A DNA stretch of 5,603 nucleotides. Source: an uncultured Clostridia bacterium (GTDB lineage: Bacteria > Bacillota > Clostridia > TANB77 > CAG-508). The translations under genes and the position numbers were made by a program. The notes under the pieces are model-generated. The model did not search any database. It was not told the origin of the DNA and saw nothing but the letters and a program-made list of their open reading frames with translations. Shown here in pieces: positions 1 to 5,603 of the stretch (position 1 is its first letter; each line of letters begins with the position of its first letter). The stretch spans positions 1-5,603 of the forward strand of contig CALXRJ010000143.1 in the NCBI GenBank assembly GCA_944390615.1, in the 5' to 3' direction.

Positions 1-1
1 A

Positions 2-921
2 TTTTTTGCCAGAAAAGGGAATGAAGAATTTCTAATTGATTTTTTAAATGCACTATTAGGAATAAAAATTTTAAAAATAGAAATCAAAGAAGAAGTAAAC
101 CTAGAAAAATTAGCCATAACAGAAAAAAATGGTAGACTAGATATTCAAGCAAAATTAAATGATGATATCATAGCCAATATTGAGTTACAAATGCAAGACA
201 GAGGAAATATGCAAATCAGAACCTCTTATTATGCAGCCAAAATCATGGCAAGAGAAATGAGAATAGGAGTCCCATATGAAGAAATGGAAAAAGTCATTCT
301 AATTAATATATTAGGGTATGATATGTTTCCAGAATTAAAAGAAGATTATATTCACAAAACAGCAATTGTATTAGACAGACATCGAGACTACACAGTTATG
401 GACAATATAGAATGGTGGTTTATTGAACTACCAAAATTTAGAAAAATTCGTCCCGATATGAATGAAAAAATCAACCAATGGATAGCATTTATCGACGGCG
501 AAGATAAGGAGATGATAAGTATGGCAGAAGAAAAAAATAAAACCTTGAAAAAAGCAAGAGAAGAAATGGAGTATTTAACAGGAGATGAAGAAGTAAAAAG
601 ACTAGCAGAACTTAGAGAAAAATGGGATATGGAATATGAATTAAGTATGAAATATGCCAAAAAACAAGGCAAAGAAGATGGTTTGAGGCTCGGCAAAAAA
701 GAGCGGAATGGAACTTGGCAAAAAGGAACGGAATGGAACTTGGCAAAAAAGAGCGGAATGGAACTTGGAAAAGAAGAACGGAATGGAACTTGGAAAAGAA
801 GAACGGAAGCAAAGCAGAAAAACGAAAAATAGCTAAAAATCTATTAAATATGGGAATACCAATAGAAAAAATTATGGAAGCAACAGGATTATCAAAAGAA
901 GAGATAGAAGAAATAGAATAA
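2..921 (+). CDS. Rpn-family PD-(D/E)XK nuclease / putative transposase, 5' partial, frame broken in a repeat
   Basis: The frame is open from base 2, so the gene starts upstream; the N-terminus is missing. The visible protein opens FFARKGNEEFLIDFLNALLG, typical of the Rpn / PDDEXK_2 family (DNA endonucleases linked to recA-independent recombination and phage defence). Nuclease core: Asp47 in RLDIQAK and the Glu61-x-Gln63 pair in IELQMQ (counting from base 2), then the family motif RTSYYAAKIMA and IGVPYEEMEKVILINIL. A Lys/Glu-rich helical region follows. In the standard code the frame stops at 832 after an atypical RNGTW/EWNL tail, while the family-typical C-terminus (KNLLNMGIPIEKIMEATGLS) lies in another frame and ends at 919-921. 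Skipping the C of the five CGG codons at 704, 729, 754, 779 and 804 joins the two into a 304-residue product with regular GMELGKKE octapeptides. The family call is firm. Whether the gene is intact by recoding, phase-variable or a pseudogene is not settled. Confidence 0.8.
704..821 (+). repeat. 25-bp tandem repeat array, four full units plus a partial one, inside the Rpn gene
   Basis: Units begin at 704, 729, 754 and 779, each exactly 25 bp and starting CGGAATGGAACTTGG; a degenerate fifth begins at 804 (CGGAAGC). Each unit is a 24-bp octapeptide module (GMELGKKE or GMELGKEE) preceded by one extra C. The module just upstream, at 680-703 (GLRLGKKE), is 24 bp with no extra C. The first two units end in AAAAAGGAA or AAAAAAGAG and the last two in AAAAGAAGAA, so they form two subtypes. 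Because 25 is not a multiple of 3, each unit shifts the standard frame by one; all three frames are free of stops within the array. Confidence 0.93.
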
Positions 922-997
922 TTTATGCAAATAAAAATCAGCAAATATTTTCACTGAGTTAATGGTTAAAAATTAATAAAAAGTGAAAGAAATAACA

Positions 998-1046
998 AAA
1001 AAATAGTCAAATTTTTTAGTACATCCAAAAAATTTGACTATTTTTT
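998..1046. terminator. Bidirectional intrinsic terminator between Rpn gene and murC
   Basis: A perfect 20-bp inverted repeat: arms at 998-1017 and 1027-1046 around a 9-base loop. The stem centre is TAGTCAAA/TTTGACTA, flanked by A6 and T6 runs, so either strand gives a hairpin ending in a U-tract. It sits between the ends of two converging genes (Rpn ending at 921 and murC ending at 1076), where a shared terminator is expected. The stem has few G-C pairs, but its length compensates. The rest of 922-1075 holds nothing else beyond a minor TTTCACT/AGTGAAA inverted repeat (949-955 and 982-988). Confidence 0.85.
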
Positions 1047-1075
1047 ATAAGAAAATTTATAGGTACTATATTTTG

Positions 1076-2455
1076 CTAACCCAAAAGCATAGGCCCAATT
1101 TCAGTTACAGTTCCAGCTCCTTGTGTCAAAACAATATCATTTTCTTGCACATTTTCTTTCAAATATTTCACACATTCCTCAAAATCTGGTATATATTTTG
1201 CCGCTTTCCCCAAACTACAAATTTTATCAGCCAAATCTTTAGAAGTGATGCCATAAGTATTCTTCTCACGAGCAGCATAAATATCTAAAAGAATAATATA
1301 ATCAAAATTTAATAAAGCTTTAGCAAAATCATCTAAAAGTGTTTTGGTTCTACTATAGGTATGTGGTTGAAAGATGACCCAAGATTTACGGTATTTTTTA
1401 TTCATTAACGCTTTAGCAGTAGCTATAATTTCAGTTGGATGATGACCATAATCATCATAAATGCTAGCACCATTTACTTTTCCTTTATATTCAAATCTTC
1501 TAACAGCTCCTGTAAAATCTAATAAAGCTTTTTGTATGACCTCTAATTTAATTCCATAATAATCACATAAACAAATACAAGCCAAAGCATTTAAAACATT
1601 ATGCATACCAGGAATACTTAAACGAATTCTTCCATAAAACTTTTCTTTAGAATATACATCAAATTCAGGAAAGCCATTATTATCAAAAACAATATTTACA
1701 GCAAAAAAATCTGTATTTTTATTAGTAATGCCATAAGTAAGAGTGGTAGCTTTTGTATATTTCGTTAATTCTAAAGCATTTTTGTCATCCCCATTAACAA
1801 CAAGTAAACCATCATCAGGTAAGAGTTTAACATATTTGATAAAAGCTTCTTTAATATGGTCAAATGTTTTAAAATAATCTAAATGATCATTATCAATATT
1901 TAATATAATTTCAGACTTGGGACTAAATTTTAAAAAGCTTTCTACATATTCACAAGCTTCTATAATAAAATACTCACTATTTCCCACTTTATAATTTCCG
2001 TCTAATTGTTTGATATCAGCTCCTACTTGAACACTAGGGTCTTTTTGCGCTTCTAAAAAACATAAAGAAACCATCGAAGTAGTCGTACTTTTTCCATGTG
2101 TTCCAGAAACAGTAATGGTATCTTGGTAACATCTAGTGAGTTCTCCTAAGAAATCAGCTCTTTCTATAATAGGAATATTTTTCGCATTTGCTGTTACAAG
2201 CTCAATATTATCTTTTTTTACAGCTGCTGAATAAACAACCACATCTTGGTCAATGATATTTTCTGCTTTGTGACCAATTGAAATTTTAATGCCAGCTTTT
2301 TCTAATTTATGCGTAGTTTCTGATGCCACATTGTTAGAACCAGTAACAATAAAACCAAAATTAACTAAAATTTCGGCAATGCCACTCATACTAACACCAC
2401 CAATTCCCACCATATGTATTTTTTTATATTTTTTTAATCTTTCCATATTAGGCAT
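1076..2455 (-). CDS. murC: UDP-N-acetylmuramate--L-alanine ligase
   Basis: Cytoplasmic Mur ligase that adds L-alanine to UDP-MurNAc using ATP, the first peptide step of peptidoglycan precursor synthesis. Counting from the chosen start (459 aa, usual for MurC): N-terminal UDP-binding Rossmann motif HMVGIGGVSMSGIAE at about 14-28; ATP P-loop GTHGKSTTT at 118-126; the Mur glutamate region IIEACEYVESF at about 165-175; NIDNDHLDY at about 186-194; PGMHNVLNA at 282-290; the MurC-type YDDYGHHPTEI near 333-343; FQPHTYSRTK at 362-371; DIYAAREK at 391-398; C-terminal TQGAGTVTEIG. All key motifs are intact. The frame extends 12 codons further, to 2491, but the -10 box at 2494-2499 puts the transcript start near that ATG, and the GGGAGTGA ribosome site lies just before the ATG at 2455, so 2455 is preferred. 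The gene has no in-frame CGG codon. It appears monocistronic and is transcribed divergently from mtaB. Confidence 0.97.
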   Translation of the reverse strand: MPNMERLKKYKKIHMVGIGGVSMSGIAEILVNFGFIVTGSNNVASETTHKLEKAGIKISIGHKAENIIDQDVVVYSAAVKKDNIELVTANAKNIPIIERADFLGELTRCYQDTITVSGTHGKSTTTSMVSLCFLEAQKDPSVQVGADIKQLDGNYKVGNSEYFIIEACEYVESFLKFSPKSEIILNIDNDHLDYFKTFDHIKEAFIKYVKLLPDDGLLVVNGDDKNALELTKYTKATTLTYGITNKNTDFFAVNIVFDNNGFPEFDVYSKEKFYGRIRLSIPGMHNVLNALACICLCDYYGIKLEVIQKALLDFTGAVRRFEYKGKVNGASIYDDYGHHPTEIIATAKALMNKKYRKSWVIFQPHTYSRTKTLLDDFAKALLNFDYIILLDIYAAREKNTYGITSKDLADKICSLGKAAKYIPDFEECVKYLKENVQENDIVLTQGAGTVTEIGPMLLG

Positions 2456-2462
2456 AATTGTT

Positions 2463-2471
2463 CTCACTCCC
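2463..2471 (-). promoter_or_regulatory. Ribosome binding site deciding the murC start
   Basis: On the minus strand this reads GGGAGTGAG, close to the Shine-Dalgarno consensus, 7-11 bases before the ATG at 2455-2453. No comparable site precedes the upstream ATG pair at 2491-2486. This supports the shorter MurC N-terminus, which also matches the usual family start just ahead of KKIHxVGIGG. Confidence 0.75.
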
Positions 2472-2493
2472 GTAAAATAAAAATCCATCATTG

Positions 2494-2522
2494 ATTATAT
2501 ACTTATTCTATTGATTTTTCAA
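2494..2522 (-). promoter_or_regulatory. Sigma-A promoter of murC
   Basis: Reading the minus strand: -35 TTGAAA (complement of 2517-2522), a 17-bp spacer, then -10 TATAAT (complement of 2494-2499). That is 5/6 and 6/6 matches with optimal spacing. The predicted transcript start is about 2486-2488, leaving a leader of about 30 bases before the start codon at 2455. Confidence 0.8.
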
Positions 2523-2558
2523 TAAAAATGTGAAAAAAATTAGAAAAACTAGGTTTTA

Positions 2559-2587
2559 TTCTTACCTTTTTTGTGGTAAAATATAAT
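2559..2587 (+). promoter_or_regulatory. Candidate promoter of mtaB
   Basis: A perfect -10 TATAAT at 2582-2587 lies 108 bases before the mtaB ATG. At a 17-bp spacer the -35 would be TTCTTA (2559-2564), a weak match. There is no extended -10. The -10 box is convincing, but the assignment depends on it alone. Confidence 0.45.
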
Positions 2588-2612
2588 AGAAATTTAGAAA
2601 ATACGGTCAAAA

Positions 2613-2664
2613 GGGAATAAAAAATTTGTTATTTTTCTATAGAAAAATAATATTTCATTCTCCC
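2613..2664 (+). other. Palindromic hairpin in the mtaB leader
   Basis: A perfect 22-bp palindrome at 2629-2650, half-site TTATTTTTCTA, lies between the predicted mtaB -10 box and its ribosome site. Complementary GGGA (2613-2616) and TCCC (2661-2664) close a larger imperfect stem. No T-run follows the right arm, so it is not a standard intrinsic terminator. It could be an RNA structure affecting mtaB expression or stability, or an operator for a dimeric repressor; the sequence does not decide between these. Confidence 0.5.
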
Positions 2665-2695
2665 AAAAAGAAATAGCAAGAAAGGTAATAAAAAT

Positions 2696-4007
2696 ATGGA
2701 AAACAAAGAAAATAAAGAAAAAGTAGCATTTATTACATTGCGGTTGTAAAGTCAACCAGTATGAATCTAATGCAATGGCACAAAAATTTTTAGAAGCTGG
2801 CTATCATCTTTGTAAAATAGACGAAAAACCAGATATTGTAATTGTAAATACTTGTACAGTAACCAATATTGCAGATAGAAAATCCAGACAACTCCTTAGA
2901 AAAGTAAAAGAAGAAAACGAAAATGCGATTGTAGTAGCAGTAGGCTGTTATGTGCAAGTTGCATATGAAAAAGTAAAATCCATAAAAGAAATCGATATAA
3001 GCTTAGGAAATGTAGAGAAAAAAGATATTGTTACAATAGTAGAAAATTACAAGAAAAACAAAGAAAGTATTGCTTCAATAGCAGATATTAACCAAGAAAA
3101 AGAATATTTAGAATTGGGAAGTGTAACATTCTCAGAAAAAACAAGAGCCACCATAAAAATACAAGATGGATGTAATAATTTTTGTACCTATTGTTTAATT
3201 CCTTATGCAAGAGGAAGAATAAGAAGTAGAAAAAAAGAAAATATTATAGAAGAAGTAACTGAAATAGCGCAAAAAGGAATAAAAGAAATTGTAATAACAG
3301 GAATTCATATAGCCTCTTATGGAAAAGATTTAGAAGAAGATGTGCAATTAATTGCTTTATTAGAAGACTTAAACCAAATTCAAGGTATTCAAAGAATACG
3401 ACTAGGTTCCTTAGAGCCAACTATTGTAACAGAAGATTTTGCAAAAAGGCTATCCAAATTAGAAAAAATTTGTAATCAATTTCATTTATCACTGCAAAGT
3501 GGGTGTGACGAAACCCTAAAAAGAATGAACCGAAAATATAGTTGTTCTGAATTTAAAAAGGTAGTACAAATTTTAAGAAAATATTTTGAGGATGTAAATT
3601 TAACAACAGATATTATTGTCGGATTTCCAGGCGAAACAGAAGAAGAATTTAAACAAACTTATCAATTTTTAAAAGAAATTAAATTTTATAAAATGCATGT
3701 TTTCAAATATTCTCCAAGAGAGGGAACACCAGCTGCTAAAATGCCAAAACAAGTTGATGGAAATGTGAAAGAAAAAAGAAGTCAAAAACTAATTGCCTTA
3801 TCCAATCAAAATCAAGACACGTATAATAAAAAGTATTTAAACAAACCGGTAGAAGTTTTAATAGAAGAAAAAAAAGAAAATATTTGGTCAGGTTATACTA
3901 AAAATTATATTAAAGTTTGTGTAGCCTCTAACCTGAATTTGGAAAATCAGATCATTAGTGTTACACCAACAAAAGAGGTGGATCAAATGTTATTTGCAGA
4001 AAAATGA
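2696..4007 (+). CDS. mtaB: tRNA (N6-L-threonylcarbamoyladenosine(37)-C2)-methylthiotransferase, frame break at codon 16
   Basis: Radical-SAM enzyme that adds a methylthio group to t6A37 of ANN-decoding tRNAs, giving ms2t6A; cytoplasmic, with two [4Fe-4S] clusters. The ATG at 2696 follows AAAGG by about 10 bases. The first 15 codons give MENKENKEKVAFITL, then CGG at 2741 and a stop two codons later. Skipping C2741 reads TTG-GGT-TGT-AAA and continues as GCKVNQYESNAMAQKF, the conserved methylthiotransferase N-terminus, to the TGA at 4005-4007. The product is 436 aa, normal for MtaB. In that numbering the UPF0004 cluster cysteines are Cys17, Cys53 (VNTCTVTN) and Cys84 (VGCY); the radical-SAM motif CNNFCTYC has cysteines at 159, 163 and 166; IVGFPGETEEEF follows near 307; and a TRAM RNA-binding domain spans about 380-433. 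Starting at the in-frame ATG at 2775 would lose the first cluster cysteine and has no ribosome site. MtaB is preferred over MiaB by the VxTLGCKVNQYE-type start and overall length. Recoding, error or a recent mutation could explain the break. Confidence 0.9.
2738..2750 (+). other. +1 frame-change site in mtaB (TTG-C-GGT-TGT-AAA)
   Basis: The zero-frame codons are TTG, CGG, TTG, then TAA at 2747-2749. Family conservation (TLGCKVN) requires GGT at 2742-2744, so one base, most simply C2741, is surplus. A stop codon two codons beyond the rare CGG is a layout that would favour slippage, although no classical prfB-type signal is present. Confidence 0.8.
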
Positions 4008-4065
4008 GTGTCCTTTTTGCGTCCTGTCCCTATTTTGAGCAAAGCTGTTAGTTAGCCGAAACATC

Positions 4066-4099
4066 TAAAAATTATGTGTGAGTTAATTTTTATTTTTTT
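4066..4099 (+). terminator. Weak A/T-only terminator after mtaB
   Basis: Arms TAAAAATTA (4066-4074) and TAATTTTTA (4084-4092) form a perfect 9-bp stem with a 9-base loop, followed directly by seven T (4093-4099). The stem lacks G-C pairs, so it may be leaky and allow some read-through into dpaA. The part of the gap before it (4008-4060) holds a GTCC-rich stretch. The part after it (4100-4145) is AT-rich and contains GCATAAATA, which loosely resembles a sporulation-sigma -10 without a clear -35. Confidence 0.45.
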
Positions 4100-4145
4100 G
4101 CATAAATATAGGATAAAAAAATAAAATTAAATAAATAATAGTGAT

Positions 4146-4151
4146 AGGAGG
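4146..4151 (+). promoter_or_regulatory. dpaA ribosome binding site
   Basis: A perfect AGGAGG lies 12 bases before the ATG at 4164. The spacing is slightly long, but no other start codon in this frame fits better, and the N-terminus that follows (FLILGGDLRS) matches the family start. Confidence 0.75.
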
Positions 4152-4163
4152 ATTATAATTATA

Positions 4164-5048
4164 ATGAAGCACAAATTTTTAATTTTAGGTGGAGACTTAA
4201 GAAGTATTCGATTAGCACAAATCTTGTCTGAAGATGATAATAAAGTTTATTCATTTGGACAAGAGAGATCAGATGAGATTATAGATAATGGAATGATAGA
4301 AAGATGTAATTCTTTAAAAGCGGGATTGGATAAAGCCCAAATTATTGTAGCTCCTGTTCCTTTTTCCAACAATGGAGAAAGCATTAACACACCTTTTTCA
4401 GATGAAAAAATTATGATAGAAGATTTATTAAAAGCTAATAAAAATAAATTGTTAATTGGTGGCAATATAAGTGAAGAAATTCAAAAAAAATTAAGTGAAA
4501 AATATTTAGATGTAATTGATATCATGAAACGAGAAGAATTAGCTATTTTAAATACAATTGCTACAGCAGAAGGAACCATAGAAGTTGCTATTAGTAATAC
4601 AGATAAAATATTGCAAGGAAGTAGAGTTTTAATTTTAGGTTTTGGAAGAGTTGCCAAAATTGTTGCCAGTAAATTTAGTAAGTTATCAGCAATTGTTACT
4701 TGTGCAGCAAGAAAAGTGTCAGATTTGGCATGGATAAAAGCTTATGGATATGATAGTTTAGACATTCATGATATGTTATATGATTTAAAAGATTTCGATA
4801 TTATTATTAATACCGTTCCACAAACCATTATCCATGAAAAAGAATTAAAACACATGGATTCAGATGTATTGTTAATTGATTTAGCATCTGCCCCAGGAGG
4901 AATTGATAGTAAAATGGCTAAAAATATGGGATTGAAATTTGTTTGGGCACTAGCTCTTCCAGGAAAAATTGCACCTAGCTCATCTGCTAAATTTATTAAA
5001 GAAACCATTTATAATATACTAGAAGAAAGGTCGAAAAAAGTCGAATGA
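4164..5048 (+). CDS. dpaA: Dipicolinate synthase subunit A (DpaA / SpoVFA)
   Basis: NAD(P)-type oxidoreductase subunit that, with the flavoprotein DpaB, converts the lysine-pathway intermediate to dipicolinic acid in the mother cell for loading into the spore core as Ca-DPA. The 294 residues match the usual length of just under 300. Features: N-terminal LILGGDLRSIRLAQIL (about 6-21), as in SpoVFA; VAPVPFSNNGESINTPFS (62-79); REELAILNTIATAEGTIEVAI (123-143), a strong family block; a second Rossmann fold VLILGFGRVAKIVASKF (155-171); IINTVPQTI (214-222); and the C-terminal DLASAPGGID and ALPGKIAPSSSAKFI (239-278). The gene looks intact. No dpaB follows; the next gene is spoVS. In Bacillus this operon is mother-cell controlled (sigma-K). 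Here I see no reliable sporulation promoter, only a weak GCATAAATA at 4100-4108. Confidence 0.93.
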   Translation: MKHKFLILGGDLRSIRLAQILSEDDNKVYSFGQERSDEIIDNGMIERCNSLKAGLDKAQIIVAPVPFSNNGESINTPFSDEKIMIEDLLKANKNKLLIGGNISEEIQKKLSEKYLDVIDIMKREELAILNTIATAEGTIEVAISNTDKILQGSRVLILGFGRVAKIVASKFSKLSAIVTCAARKVSDLAWIKAYGYDSLDIHDMLYDLKDFDIIINTVPQTIIHEKELKHMDSDVLLIDLASAPGGIDSKMAKNMGLKFVWALALPGKIAPSSSAKFIKETIYNILEERSKKVE

Positions 5049-5083
5049 CGCGATGAAAAAATGGAAAAAATTTCCAAAAAACT

Positions 5084-5115
5084 ATAGACAAATTGATAGA
5101 AAAGTTGTAGAATAC
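5084..5115 (+). promoter_or_regulatory. spoVS promoter, sigma-A type overlapping a sigma-H-like match
   Basis: Sigma-A reading: -35 TAGACA (5085-5090), a 17-bp spacer, and -10 TAGAAT (5108-5113), each 5/6. Sigma-H reading on almost the same bases: ATAGACAAA (5084-5092), a 14-bp spacer, and GTAGAATAC (5107-5115), a partial match to RnAGGAwWW and a good match to RnnGAATww. spoVS is a sigma-H gene in Bacillus subtilis, so the second reading is plausible. The gap after dpaA (5049-5167) has no convincing terminator, only a short GGAAA/TTTCC stem at 5063-5075. Confidence 0.55.
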
Positions 5116-5152
5116 AAAATGTAAAAAGTTGCAACAAAAAAAATAAAATTAT

Positions 5153-5158
5153 AGGAGG
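5153..5158 (+). promoter_or_regulatory. spoVS ribosome binding site
   Basis: A perfect AGGAGG, 9 bases before the ATG at 5168. The strong site and good spacing fix the start, which also gives the invariant MEILK N-terminus. Confidence 0.88.
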
Positions 5159-5167
5159 CAAAAGAGA

Positions 5168-5431
5168 ATGGAAATTTTAAAAATTTCATCAAAATCAAAT
5201 CCAAATTCAGTAGCAGGAGCTATTGCGGGATTGATAAAAGAATCACAGAAAGCAGAAATGCAAGAAATTGGAGCAGGAGCTTTGAATCAAGCAGTAAAGG
5301 CAGTAGCAATAGCAAGAGGTTTTGTAGCACCAGCAGGCGTGGACTTAGTTTGTATACCAGCATTTGCAGAAGTTGAAGTCGAAGGAGAAGATAGAACTGG
5401 TATTAAACTTATTGTGGAATCAAGAAAATAG
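5168..5431 (+). CDS. spoVS: Stage V sporulation protein S
   Basis: A small Alba-like-fold protein (the family is about 86 aa; 87 here) required for progress past stage V in Bacillus subtilis and widespread in spore formers and some non-spore-formers; its molecular role is not fully established. Near full-length identity to the family is visible: MEILKISSKSNPNSVAGAIA at 1-20, IGAGALNQAVKAVAIARGFV (about 38-57), GVDLVCIPAF and the C-terminal RTGIKLIVESRK. There is no signal peptide or membrane segment. It lies 119 bases after dpaA in the same direction, with its own promoter and a strong terminator, so it can be expressed alone, with some read-through from dpaA possible. The frame is intact, with no in-frame CGG. 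Confidence 0.97.
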   Translation: MEILKISSKSNPNSVAGAIAGLIKESQKAEMQEIGAGALNQAVKAVAIARGFVAPAGVDLVCIPAFAEVEVEGEDRTGIKLIVESRK

Positions 5432-5490
5432 GAAATAAATGTGTAGAATGTGTTTGTAGAATAGAAAAACACAAAAAATACATGGAATTT

Positions 5491-5534
5491 GTAAAAAATA
5501 AAACAGAATTTTTTAATTCTGTTTTATTTTTTAC
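5491..5534. terminator. Intrinsic terminator after spoVS, likely bidirectional
   Basis: A perfect 20-bp stem, arms 5491-5510 and 5515-5534, with a TTTT loop. The centre is ACAGAATT/AATTCTGT, flanked by A6 and T6 runs, so either direction yields a U-tract. It begins 59 bases after the spoVS stop. The opposite polarity would serve a minus-strand gene ending at 5564. Confidence 0.85.
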
Positions 5535-5563
5535 TTTGGTTCTATTGAAAAGGAAAGCCAAAA

Positions 5564-5602
5564 TTATTTTTTGATATATTTTAAAATTTCCTGATCTGGA
5601 AT
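5564..5602 (-). CDS. Possible 3' end of a minus-strand gene, off the window edge
   Basis: On the minus strand the last bases read IPDQEILKYIKK followed by TAA (complement of 5564-5566). This looks like an ordinary charged protein C-terminus, and the bidirectional hairpin lies about 30 bases downstream of the stop. Twelve codons are too few to identify a family or to rule out chance; another minus-strand frame is also open here. Function unknown. Confidence 0.3.
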   Translation of the reverse strand: MPDQEILKYIKK

Positions 5603-5603
5603 T

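Noticed and set aside
695..701. Classical -1 slippery heptamer (A6G) explaining the Rpn frame change
   Set aside because: A -1 shift would give the right final frame, but the A run is not phased as X-XXY-YYZ, and it would leave RNGTW/EWNL nonsense in the repeat instead of the regular modules. It also does not explain mtaB.
704..821. CRISPR-like array
   Set aside because: The 25-bp units are directly contiguous with no spacers and encode a protein module; there are no cas genes.
612..944. Minus-strand open frame across the Rpn gene
   Set aside because: A shadow of the repeat and Lys-rich coding strand: hydrophobic low-complexity translation, no ribosome site and no family resemblance.
1034..1288. 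Plus-strand open frame across the end of murC
   Set aside because: It is antisense to conserved MurC sequence, begins inside the terminator hairpin and has no ribosome site.
1076..2491. Longer MurC beginning at 2491
   Set aside because: The perfect -10 box at 2494-2499 places the transcript start at about this ATG, and the only good ribosome site serves the ATG at 2455.
2775..4007. mtaB starting at the ATG at 2775
   Set aside because: No ribosome site precedes it, and the product would lack the conserved TLGCKVNQYE segment and the first cluster cysteine, which are present just upstream in the same frame.
4247..5008. Minus-strand open frames inside dpaA
   Set aside because: They are antisense shadows of conserved DpaA sequence, without ribosome sites or recognisable domains.

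Overview
The window is AT-rich low-GC Gram-positive DNA, most likely from an anaerobic, spore-forming clostridial lineage. It carries the sporulation genes dpaA (spoVFA) and spoVS, AT-rich codon use with AGA as the main arginine codon, AGGAGG-type ribosome binding sites and long A/T-rich intrinsic terminators. The species cannot be named from this sequence.

Layout: (1) Positions 2-921, plus strand: an Rpn-family PD-(D/E)XK nuclease/putative transposase missing its extreme N-terminus, whose reading frame breaks inside a 25-bp tandem repeat at 704-803. (2) 998-1046: a perfect 20-bp hairpin that can terminate both converging genes. (3) 1076-2455, minus strand: murC, with a strong sigma-A promoter at 2494-2522. 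(4) 2456-2695: a divergent control region with a palindromic leader in front of mtaB. (5) 2696-4007, plus strand: mtaB, the tRNA ms2t6A methylthiotransferase, with a one-base break in frame at codon 16. (6) 4164-5048: dpaA. (7) 5168-5431: spoVS, with its own promoter. (8) 5491-5534: a second perfect 20-bp hairpin terminator. (9) 5564-5602: probably the last codons of a minus-strand gene running off the window.

How the genes relate: murC serves peptidoglycan precursor synthesis and mtaB serves tRNA modification; both are housekeeping genes. dpaA makes dipicolinate, which is loaded into the spore core, and spoVS is a small sporulation regulator, so the right third is a sporulation segment. The Rpn gene is an accessory element.

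Main observation: both frame breaks, in Rpn and in mtaB, fall at an in-frame CGG codon. Skipping the C (reading GGN as Gly) at each of these six CGG codons restores one continuous, family-like protein in both genes. I found no other in-frame CGG in any of the five genes, about 1,580 codons. This suggests that CGG is a +1 frameshift signal, or an undecoded codon, in this organism. The five Rpn sites are tandem copies, so there are really only two independent cases, and sequencing error or pseudogenization remain possible.
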